From Apus apus (Eukaryota; Chordata; Aves; Apodiformes; Apodidae), in the NCBI RefSeq assembly GCF_020740795.1, contig NC_067295.1:1178501-1242500 (forward strand): a stretch of 64,000 bases of DNA, given 5' to 3'. Made by a program: the position numbers and the translations under genes. This document shows positions 46,097-55,700 of this stretch, in pieces (the stretch's first letter is position 1; the number at the start of each line of letters is the position of its first letter). Under the pieces are notes generated by a model. The model was not told the DNA's origin and ran no database searches. It was given only the letters and a program-made list of their open reading frames with translations.

Positions 46097-46456
46097 CAGC
46101 GATGTCCGGCGCAGGCACAGGGGCAGTCCGGGCTGCCCGGGGTCGCTGCATCGCGCCTTCTCTGTTTCCATCCTATTTTCGGACACGTTTGCCTTGCGGG
46201 GCTGCTCCATGAAGCCTTTTCTGCGGTTTTCTTGCGGAGGAGCGCGGGGAGGTGGAGGTAGAGAGCGCCCGGGCCCCGCGCACCGCCCCGCCGCGCCGGG
46301 AGGCCGCGGTGAGGGGATGAGCGGGTCCCGGCGGGGTCTGATCCCGCCCTGCGCTCCGCCCGAGCCCCTCTCCCCGGAGCAGCCCCCGCGACAGAACCAG
46401 CCTGGGCTCCCGGGACCGTCCCACTGCTGTGGCTGGAGCTCGGCAGACCACGGGGA

Positions 46457-46798
46457 GTTTTGGATTTACACCAAAAGAGGGAAGATTTAGGCTAGGTAGG
46501 AGGAAGAATTTTTTGACACTGAGAGTGATAACACACTGGCCCAGGTTGGCCAGAGAGGTGGTAGATGTCCCATCCCTGGCAACATTCAAGGTCAGGCTGG
46601 ATGGGGCTCTGAGCTGCACAGGCTGCCCAGGGCAGGGGTGAAGGCCCCATCCCTGAGGGGATATAGAAGCCATGTAGATGTGGTGCTGAGGGACATGGGT
46701 TAGTGGTGGCCTTGGCAGGGCTGGGGAAACGGTTGGGCTTGATGATCTTACAGGTCTTTTCCAACCAAAACGATTCCACAATTCTATGATTCTATGAT
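46457..46798 (+). mobile_element. CR1 LINE 3'-end fragment
   Basis: The fragment starts near TTTACACCAAAAGAGGG and contains the CR1 landmarks GGCCCAGGTTGGCCAGAG, CCCATCCCTGGCAACATTCA, TTGATGATCTTACAGGTC and TTTTCCAACCAAAACGATTC. It ends with ATTCTATGATTCTATGATG. It is 5'-truncated, as is normal for CR1. Confidence 0.92.
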
Positions 46799-46893
46799 GT
46801 AGTTGAAGATGTCCCTGCTCACTGCAGGAGAGGTGGACTGCATGACCTTCAAAGGTCCCTTCCAACCCAGAACATTCTGTGGTTCAGGGATTC
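46799..46893 (+). mobile_element. Second CR1 LINE 3' tail
   Basis: Directly after the previous element, AGATGTCCCTGCTCACTGCA, GGTGGACTGCATGACCTTC and AGGTCCCTTCCAACCCAGAA with a diverged ATTCTGTGG tail form the last 95 bp of another CR1 in the same orientation. Confidence 0.8.
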
Positions 46894-48433
46894 TGGATCT
46901 GGCTGAGTTGTGAGTTGCAGCTGGGGAATGGGAGGTGAAGAAGGCTTTTGTGGGGGTCCCTGTCCAGGTAGCCCCTTTAAGGATGGACTATGGCATCATG
47001 TAAGCATGACCCTGCTGACAGCCCCCGAGCAACAACCTGCAGGGAGGGAAACTGCTGCTTCCTCCCAGGAGCAACAGAGATCTGCACCTCCTCCGGGGCA
47101 GCTGTATCCCATGCAGAAGCACATGGGACAGATCTCTGCCCCTGGACACCTGCTAAGGACAAGCTGTGCTCCTTCCACCAGACAGAAGGACTCCCCAAAA
47201 GGGGAAAGAGTGGAAAACTGAGTGCTATGGCCATATGTGAGTACAGCTGCCTTCCAAAGGCACCAAAGCTCGTGGTGAGGTGGCAAAAAGTTCAACAGGG
47301 GTATTTTTTCCTGCCTACTTCAAACCACACACAAGGTACAGTGGACAAATGCCACTGGGGGCAGAAGGCTCCCTGTCCTTGCCCAGCTATTCCAGCTCCC
47401 AACCAACCTCCAGCTGCACAAAGTGTCTCCTCTGTGGGCCACGGACCCAGCTGGGTGACAAGGTGGCCCCACTGCTCCTGCCGACACACTGCCCCATGTG
47501 CAAGTGTGACAGGGGATTCCTGGACAAGAGAAAAAGCAGCAGCATGGGAGGGCAATGTGGGGCAGAGCCTTGCTCCTGGTGTGTTTTACAAGCAGCTGCT
47601 ATTGTGTTTGATGTGAAGCCCGATGTGGTGCCCGTGCAGAGGATTTTTGCAGCACACAGCTGCGGGGAGCACAGCTGGCCCTGCACCAGCTGCCCCAGTA
47701 TAGAAATGTATGGAAATGCAGGGCTGGAGAGGGGGTGCCTCAGGGTCCAGGCATGCACAGTCAGATTTCAGGGCTGTCCGGGTGCTGCTGAAGACATCTG
47801 CAGGACTTTTGGGATCTGACTGGAGGAGCCTGGAGGCAGCAGTGACATTCCTGGCCGGCCACAGCTCCGTCACGTTCTGCTGACCACACTGTATCTGCTG
47901 CTGCTGATGTCCTGGGTGCATTCAGCCTGCAGGAGTGGTGGGAAAGGGAGAATTAACACCCTCTTTGTTGGGATTTTAATACTGCTTCAAGTAAACAGTG
48001 TTGAGAAACTCTTCATTTGCTTGCCAGTAGGAGGAACCAGGAGAATCCCTTCCCCACAAGCCATTCCCAGCCTTGCAGTGAGCAGCAGCCTCCCAGTCCC
48101 AGAGTACAATTTCCACTTCCATCATTTTCTGCAGTTTGCGTTTTAAAACCCATCCCTGCTCAGCCCCGAGACCTTCCTCCAAGACCAAAAATTGTGATTT
48201 GATGTGAACAAATTATTCTCTTGCAGCTGTATCAAGATTTGCTATTTTCTTTCCCAATCAATTGTTTCCTTGTTTGTTGCCCTCATTGCAGCTTGGCAGC
48301 TCTAGCTTTTGGGGGAGAGCACTTAACTTCTGTTGGATTACATTAGTGATCTAATCTGTTGATTACAATCTCTACACAGGATATTTTCTCCTTGCTGTTA
48401 TCTGAAAAAATATGGGCATCAGTACTGAAGAAA

Positions 48434-48446
48434 GGGGGGGGGGGGG
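48434..48446. repeat. G13 homopolymer
   Basis: Thirteen consecutive G between A runs. Length is prone to sequencing error. Confidence 0.9.
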
Positions 48447-50929
48447 AAAGCAAAAAGCAATTTACAGTTGAGGGAGTGGAAATAAATACATCGTAGTCAC
48501 ATGAGGAAGTAGCAACTGCTGAGCTATTTTGGGCACAATACATCATGCAAAAGATGATGTGTCTTTCAAGCAGATTTCAAATCCAAATGGCACAAAATGT
48601 TTTCAGAAAGTGAATTCTCACATCCGTTCAGCACCATGGCAAGGAGTGAAACCGGATGCTGTCGGGCTTCTCACTGACGGTTTGTGCAGCGTTTGGGGAA
48701 GGGAAGCCACAGCCCAGCTGGTATAAACCAATATCACTGCTTTGGTTTCAGCGGGACAACGCACAGACCTCAAACCCCACAGGTGCTTACAGGCTTTGTT
48801 GGATCAGGACGGTCCTGGATCAAGCACACCTGGCAGAGCAGGGAGGGGTGAGCAGCTCTGGGGTGCAGCGCAGGCTCCGTATCCCGCAGTGGATCCATCC
48901 CTTGTTCCCTACAGACTCCTACATGCCCAAAATCATGAGTGGCTTAAAAACATCCTCCATTATTAAAACACAAACTGACTGTCACCCTTGGCTAATCAGG
49001 CTCTCCTTTCCCGAGCTTTCAAAGGCTGCCCTGTGCCCGAGGCGGAGGGAGCTCAGCCATGCTGGGCTGCTTTCTCTCAGGCAAAGAAAGGGTGCTGGGG
49101 TTCTGCCTGCTTGCTGGAGCTGGGGCGTGGGGTCCACAGCAGCCATCGGGGGCCATGTGGTGAAAGCCCACCACCCCAAAGCCAGTGCACCCACACAGAC
49201 ATCCGCACTGGGAACACCCCAGGGAGGGTGTTTTGCACTGACAGAGAGACAAGTTTTGGGCAAGACCAGGCAGCAAGAGAGGCAAACATGCCCCCATCTC
49301 CCCCAGGTCTATTCTCAGAAGAGGAACAGCAGGGGTAGGAGGCTCTGAGGCTCCCATCCTTCATCTGGTACCACCCTGAACAATTGTTCTGGCTCCCTGC
49401 TGCTTGCACTCTTTGGATGCTTGCGGACAGCCAGCATGTCTCTCTCCCACCCTTTTTTGTTGTGGTTTCTCCCTTGAAAGCTGCCAGGCAGATTTCCTGA
49501 CAGGGCCCCACTGACACAATGCCTGCTGTAGGGTGTCAGGACAGCAGCTCCCTGCACACTGACTGTCAGAGCACTGGGGAAGGCTGGAGAAGGCTGGGGA
49601 AGTCATGGGGAAGCAGCAAAAGCAGATGGGAGCAAGGGGAGCAGACCCGAGAGGCAGTGGGAGCTCTGGGCAGATGCCAGCCCTGCTAGGCTGTGCAAAC
49701 TGCTTCCAACAAATACAAGCTGCCCCTCACCCTGCTATCTGGGCGGCTGTCTGTTGGAGGGATGCAAACTCTCTGTGGGCAAGTGACTCACCTGTACAGC
49801 CCATCTCACAGAGGTGCTTGCAGAGAGCACTTCAAGAGGTTTTCATAAAGACAGGGATTGCTGCAACAGCCACAACCATACAGACCTCCCTCCAGTTTTG
49901 CTGGTGGATAGTCCCGGGGATTCCCGCGGACATTGCATGCCTGACTCCAAGGCTCAGCTGGAGTGACGTGCTGCACTGAACTTAAATGTTAGATACAAAT
50001 ATTTGAAAGGGTGTGGATGGCTGCAAGAATTAATGGAATTGCATAAACGAAGAGCAAGATGCTCTTGTTCTCATTTAGCAGAAACCCTGCAGAAAATTTT
50101 GTCCAGGTCGGCAAATCTGAGCAGCAGAAAGGGCTTTTGGTTGGCACCTCAGATATCGACCCAGCATCTGCCTCCAGAGGATGTGCAGGGTTCACCTCCC
50201 TGCCTTTGGGCCCTGTCGGTGTCCCTGCTCAGAGCACTCCTGGCAGGGAAGTGCTGGGCACCATCAGCCTCCAGCCACTTGCTGCCTGGTGCCAGGCTTC
50301 CACCTCTCCCCCAGGCTACCACACACCTCTGTGCTTGCTGTGTTCATGGTGGGAAATCTCCACTGGGTTGGGCAGGAACCTCTGGCCCTGGTTTGCAGAG
50401 CGATCCGGCATGGAACAAGATGAATGGTTCAAAAGCAAGAACTTCTTCCATGTTTTATTTGAGTTCCCTTCAGCTGAGGGCTGGGAACGTGTTCTGCACA
50501 CACCACCAGGCAGGAACACAGCACATGTTAAATACTAACAAACCAGGGGCCCCATGAAATTACCAGCTATCAGCCCTTTTCCTCCACTGCTTTCAGATGG
50601 GGCTGGGTTTTGTTTTGGAGACACCCTCTGTAGGGACAGAATTATGCTTCCTTTGGTTGTGACCAGACTTTATTTTAGCCATATTCTTCCATCACTGTAA
50701 ATGAGCACCCGTTCAGATCCCTGAGGAGCCATCACGGAACAGCAGATTGAGCTCTCCGGGTCACGGCCAGTGCCCTGGGCCAGCGCAGGGTGCGGTGGCA
50801 CCAGCCGTGGGTGCAGAGAAGGGGAAGCCCACCCCTGTAGTGTCGAGGCAAACAAAGCATCCATCCAGCAGAAATCCACGCTCTGTTGCCTGCCCTGCCT
50901 GCTTCCTGAGATGCTCCCACCAGGATACC

Positions 50930-51165
50930 CCTGCCTCCCGGGATGCCCGTGTCCCCCAGCATGGCCCCTGTTCCCTGGGATTCCCTTGCCTGCCCAGGAT
51001 CCTCCCGCTTTGCAGGAATGGCCCTGCTCCCCCGGGACCCCCCTGCTCCCCCGGGATCCCCCTGCTCCCTGGGATTCCCCTGGTCCCCCACGATCCCTCT
51101 GCTCCCGGGATGCCCCAACACCAGGGGATCCGCCTGCTCCCCGGGACCCTCCTGCTCCCTCTTCC
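50930..51165. repeat. Degenerate GC-rich minisatellite upstream of PKD1
   Basis: Imperfect 15-18 bp units built from CCTGCTCCCCCGGGA and CCCCTGCTCCCTGGGATT recur through this segment. The minus strand therefore reads as a Gly-X-Y, collagen-like frame; see the rejected calls. Confidence 0.7.
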
Positions 51166-51445
51166 AGCGCGGAGCCCGGTGCCCGTGTCCCGCAGCGCCG
51201 CGCCCGCCCGGCCCGCACCGCCGCCCCGGGCCGCGCGGGGGGTGGGGGCGGCGGGGCTGGAGCGGCGCCGGGTTTCCGCCGGGCGGGAGGCGGAGCGGGG
51301 AGGCGGCGGCGGGCCCGGGCGGAGCGCAGAGCCGAGCGGCGCCGGGCCGGGGCTGTCAGGGCGGCGAGCGGGAGCCCAGCGGGCCGGGCCGGGCCGGGCC
51401 GGGCGCGGAGCAGCGCGCACCGCCAGCCCTGCGGGGGAGGCCGCC

Positions 51446-51463
51446 ATGGCGGGCGGGCGCTGA
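51446..51463 (+). promoter_or_regulatory. PKD1: Upstream ORF 1 of PKD1 (perfect Kozak context)
   Basis: GCCGCCATGGCG is an optimal Kozak context. The frame is MAGGR then TGA. It matters only if transcription starts upstream of 51446. Confidence 0.45.
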
Positions 51464-51560
51464 GGCGGGGGCGCGGAGCGGCGCGGAGCCCGGCGGAGCC
51501 GAGCGGGGCGGGGCGCGGCCGGGCCCGGCCGGCCGGCCGGGGGAGCGGCGGGCCGGGGCC

Positions 51561-51575
51561 ATGCCATGCCCGTAG
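51561..51575 (+). promoter_or_regulatory. PKD1: Upstream ORF 2 of PKD1
   Basis: The frame is ATG CCA TGC CCG TAG (MPCP), ending 7 nt before the PKD1 ATG. A further ATG at 51566 opens a frame in a third phase that overlaps the whole coding exon. Confidence 0.5.
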
Positions 51576-51582
51576 GGGAGAG

Positions 51583-51836
51583 ATGCCTTTTGGAAATGGA
51601 GACACTGGATCACAGCGCAAACATGGCGTCCCCGTGGCGCGGCTGCCGCTCTCGGGCTGGTGCCTGCTCTGCTCCCTGCTGTGCGGGGGGCTGGCGGCCG
51701 CCCGGGCCGCCCCGACCCCCGCCTGCCAGCCCTGCGCCGCCGACTGTACCTGCACCGGCCCCGCCTGCCTCGTCAACTGCTCTGCCCGCGGGATGGAGCG
51801 CCCGGGGACCGGCATCCCCGCCGCCGCCACCGAGCT
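51583..51836 (+). CDS. PKD1: PKD1 exon 1 (signal peptide and start of the LRR N-terminal cap), 5' partial gene
   Basis: This is the first coding exon of polycystin-1, the large membrane receptor of primary cilia and epithelial junctions that pairs with polycystin-2. The exon encodes 84 residues plus two bases and ends at donor GTGAGT (51837). A hydrophobic segment at about residues 21-42 (LPLSGWCLLCSLLCGGLAAA) is the signal peptide, with a 20-residue polar stretch before it. Cys48, 51, 55, 57, 62 and 66 form the start of the LRR N-terminal cap (CQPCAADCTCTGPACLVNCS), like human CGPCEPPCLCGPAPGAACRVNCS. Asn65 is in an NCS sequon. Phase 2 at the exon end equals human PKD1 exon 1. The gene points right, divergent from RAB26, as in mammals. 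The start at 51583 is the only in-frame ATG before the hydrophobic core; its context is moderate. Confidence 0.88.
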
Positions 51837-52250
51837 GTGAGTACCGCGGGCCGGGGGGTGCGGGCTGGGCCAGCGTGCGCGCCCGGCAGCTCAGCCCGTG
51901 CTCCGGTGTTGCCCTGGGGGTTGTTTCTGCGTTGGGCCGTGATGGGGGACGGGACGCGTGACAGCCGGGACCAACGTGGAGACAGCGCGGAAAGTTTGCC
52001 GGGAGGCTGCGGGGTCAGAGCCGGGCTGAAGCGGCCCCAGGACGGGAAAGAGAGAAAACGGCGTCAGGACGCGGAGTGTGCGGGCCCGGGCGGCTGGGGC
52101 AGGGCTAGCGCGGCTGGGCTGGTGCCCCCCAAAAGCTCTGGCTGTGGGGACGTGCCGGGCTCCGCACCCGCAGGCGGGTTTTCAGGATTCATCCCAGCCC
52201 GGCTCATCTGCCAGCGCTGCCCGCGTCTTGCGGAGAGTTGGCGGCGGGAG

Positions 52251-52342
52251 GCAGCCGTGCTGCGGGGCGGGGGGCAGCCGTGCTGCGGGGCGGGGGGCAG
52301 CCGTGCTGCGGGGCGGGGGGCAGCCGTGCTGCGGGGCGGGGG
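52251..52342. repeat. 23-bp G-rich tandem array (4 copies)
   Basis: Four near-perfect 23-bp units, each GCAGCCGTGCTGC followed by GGGGCGGGGG, with a partial fifth unit after them. The G-runs give quadruplex potential on the plus strand. It lies about 415 bp into PKD1 intron 1. Confidence 0.95.
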
Positions 52343-52755
52343 GCAGCCGGCAGGGCTGCCGGGCGAACGGAGGAAAACATTACCTGGGGATAGGTCAGAG
52401 AGAGCTGCGGGGGCTGCTGCGCCGGGGGCTTTGTGCCCGGAGGTGAATTTCTGAGGTTCTGGGGGGAAACCGCGGGAGGAGAGCAGTTTTGGGAAATGAA
52501 GAGTTGCATGTGGTTTGAGCACTGTTAACAGCAAATCCAAAAGACTCAAGGAGTTCAAATATAAGTTTCTTCATGAGAGCGTCAGGATGAGATGGCAGTT
52601 GTTGTGTTTGAGCACAGACAATGATTTTGTTGTTTTGGGAAAAATCAGTCGGAAAGGTGTGTTTCTTGCAGGGGGGGTAGAATGGTCTGTGTACTCTCCC
52701 TGAAGTAAAGTTACTGTATGGTGCAAAAACCAGACTTAGGGGAGAAAAGTGGGAG

Positions 52756-52773
52756 TTTATTTATTTATTTATT
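52756..52773. repeat. (TTTA)n short tandem repeat
   Basis: About four TTTA/ATTT units in PKD1 intron 1. Confidence 0.85.
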
Positions 52774-55700
52774 AACCTAAATTTGTTTTCCTTAGGGAGC
52801 AACTTTGCTGGTTTTGGGGAGGCAAAAGCATCAAGTGATCCATGTAGGAGAGGTGATGTGGGGCCCAGCACAGTAGAAACATTCTACTGGTTTTTGCAAT
52901 AGGTTAAGGGTGTGCTTTTCTATTTGGATATTCTTAGCTACATTTTCACTTTTTAGTGTCAATTAAGAGTTACTGCAGAAGTTGCAAAGTTCCACAGTAA
53001 ACGTTAAAATATAGGTCGGCAAGATGTACCTAGACTGACTGCAGGTAAATGTGCACCTCTGTAAATCCACCAGCCACGGAGTTTTTCAACTGGTTTCTCA
53101 CAAGATACATTTAGACTTTTCCAAACAAACTAGCCATTGTTTGTGTCAAAGTCCCCAACTGGGAAAGACTGATTTGTATCAAGGGGGTTCTGATGCTGTG
53201 TTATCTGCTGTCTGTGCTGCCTGTTAGACATGGGGATCTGCAGCTCTGGGGTCTCAAGGGCTGTTGCAAGAAAGGTGGAACGTGCCAGAGCTTCGCTGAT
53301 CGCTTGTAGAGCAGCCTTCAGGAGACTGGGGTGATCAGTCCTTCATTTGGCTTTTTAAGGATTTGGAGTTATTGCAGTGTGTTTCTAGGGTTGTTAATTT
53401 CCGTAGTAAGTGTGTGAGACTGTTTATATTATTGTTGTTCAGAGGCGTTGAGTTGTAAAAGCTCCCAGAATGTTTTGGATTAGATCCTGTTATGCAATGA
53501 CAAATTGAAGTTAGACATAAAGCTCCTGCAGGTCAACAAAACAAAGGTCCTGGGGTGTGGGAAGGTGAAATTTACTAAAGCAAGTGGGCTGAAACAGCAG
53601 GATAGAGTTACTGACATCTTCCTGTGATTTGGATGGAGAAATGTTTGTTTATGGCACAGTTGAGCTTTGGTCTGCTGAGGGATGTGTGTCTTTGGAATTC
53701 TGACTGTAGGGTCATCTTTGTCAGCCAGCAGATCATCTTGTGTGTACAGTCACGACTCAGCTGAAAAAGTGTGTGCTGGTAATATCCTGATGACTGGTGT
53801 GAGATGTGCTGAAGTAGCCTACTGTGGCACATGGGTTTCCTTTGGAGAAAAGTTTACTGCCCTGTTTGACCTGCTGATGGTGGGAAAGAAGGCAGGTGCA
53901 CTCCCGGTGTCAGTATAGCCATGAAAGATTTGCAGATTAATTTCTGTCGGGATCAGAGGGACTCTGGCTCATGGCACAGTGAAGTTATGCAAGTCTGTTC
54001 ATTTCATGTTCCCTTTATTGAGCACTGACAGATCAAGTAAATAATGCTTGTAATGATTTGCTGTCTATTCTCTCGTTAGAGGAAGGCACTTTCTTAGTAT
54101 CTCAACAAAACAAAATTTCTTTTGAATGAGTCTGAAAGGAAAGCAGCCTTTAAGAAGGCACCATCACCAGAGGTCCCTGATTCTGCTGCAGGGGTGTGTG
54201 CTAGCAGTTGCACCCTGCAGATGTGATCCTGTACCCCAGCTGTGGGATAAGGCCTAGGAAATGAATTCCTCTCGTGTCCGACATTATAGACGTAGCAGCT
54301 TTGAAGAAACACCCACCAGCTTCGGCAGCGCTGCCACTGGGAGCGCGCGAGAAGTGCCCCGTTCAAAGAATCACGAAGGAAATAAGCTCTGCTGCTCACA
54401 GACACTACATACCTCGCTGGAAGCAGTCTCCAGGCAGACAGAATGGGAATATTGGCCCCTTCCCATCGCCAGAGTCGGGTTCTTGAAGTGTAACGCAAAG
54501 TCTGGCTGGAATCAAAAGCAAAGTCTGTTTTTCCAAATAATCCGCAGAGCGCAACATGAAAACTTTACTTCAAGTGGCAGCATTTGCACTTCTGAGTTTC
54601 TCCATCTGAGAAATGCTCTGATCTGATCTCTTTTCAAGTGCTCCTCTTGCAGGGCTGCTGGGTTTTGTTCCCATTTACTTGGAGACTTGGCAGTTTCATG
54701 GGCTGGTATCACTTCTTTCATGCCTCAACTGCAAAATAAACCTCATGAAGTTTTTCTGACTTTCCCTTGCAAATATTGACTGTTTATGACACATCTTTAG
54801 TATCATGATAGTTTTGAAGTGGAGATTAGAGTCTTGATTTATGAGACTGGAGTTGAAACTCCCTTATTTTTCCTTCATTAATGTGGAATACTATTTGTGG
54901 ATGGGTAAAAAGGAGAAGGTGAAAACATCAGAGGAGCTCTGCTGTCACCACAATCCTGCAGAAGCAGAAGCTTTAGAGATTGGGGGTTCATAACTTCCAT
55001 CCAAAATCCATCAGGGTTTTTTAGTGCATTTGGCAGTGAGCCCTGGAGTTACACTGCCTAGCCAGTGACTTCACCTAAGCAAACCTTCTTAAAATAAACA
55101 GATTTTATGATTCAGGGACCTACAATCTGTGATATTTTAAATTTCAGGAATTGGCAATGATTAGGTAGATTTTGGCATTGTTATGTGATGCAGGAAAAGC
55201 CTTTTCAAAGTTCAAGATGTCTTCAAAAGCTATCAGGGGAAAAAAATCCACTTAAAACTAAAATGCAGTTCACAAGCAGTGGTGTGTGTGTACAGTAGTG
55301 TCCAGTCCACAAAGGCAAAACAGCTTTCTGTTCTTAGAAAAAAAATTAAACAGCCTGGAATGTCATTCTCACAAGAAGCTGGATTCCCAGAGAAAACAAG
55401 GCTGTATTTCTCTTTTGTAAGAGATTCTGAAGGGGAAAAAAGGCCCAAATGAGGTGCTAGAGAAATATTTTGCAAATGAGATTCATTCAGCCTGTGGAAG
55501 GGCCCAATCACATAAGGAAATTGTAACTATAATTTAAGCACCAAACAAGGAGGTAATTCTATGTTGTTCTATCAGAGCATAATGGTGTGTAGTGTTGTTG
55601 AAGCGTCACCCCAGAGCCGTACAGCAACAGCACGAGCAGCAGGGCTGGGCTGGATATTGTGCTCCTTCCTAAAGCTTCAGGGAGTGGGGAGTGCTGCTCC

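Larger units (their letters stand above)
45840..46400. promoter_or_regulatory. Orphan CpG island
   Basis: A CpG-dense island lies about 7 kb from the RAB26 start and 5 kb from the PKD1 start, without a recognised gene. It contains an X-box at its left end, a minisatellite and a run of GC-rich sequence to about 46390. It could be a distal or alternative promoter of PKD1 or RAB26, or the start of a non-coding RNA. Confidence 0.6.
39002..51445. other. RAB26-PKD1 intergenic region (12.4 kb)
   Basis: This is the interval between two divergent genes. No conserved coding exon was recognised on either strand. Apart from the RAB26 promoter at the left it contains an orphan CpG island near 46 kb, two CR1 tails, and minisatellites near 46.0 and 51.0 kb. 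The stretches 39.3-45.8 kb and 46.9-50.9 kb show nothing I can name. Confidence 0.65.
51170..51582 (+). promoter_or_regulatory. PKD1: PKD1 CpG-island promoter and 5' leader
   Basis: Very GC- and CpG-rich sequence with GC boxes (for example GGGGCGGGGCG near 51504) and no TATA box precedes the PKD1 start. Three upstream ATGs lie within 140 bp of it. The transcription start site cannot be placed from sequence. Confidence 0.7.

Noticed and set aside
50670-51830. 386-codon minus-strand open frame with a Gly-X-Y collagen-like stretch
   Set aside because: The pattern comes from a degenerate GC-rich minisatellite and CpG-island sequence upstream of PKD1. It has no signal peptide followed by a real triple-helix domain, no splice context and no relation to known genes, and it overlaps PKD1 exon 1 on the opposite strand.
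51602-51961. Alternative PKD1 frame starting at the ATGGCG near 51623
   Set aside because: That frame lacks the CxxC...CxC...VNCS cap motif and a clean signal peptide. The frame from 51583 has both and the conserved phase-2 donor.
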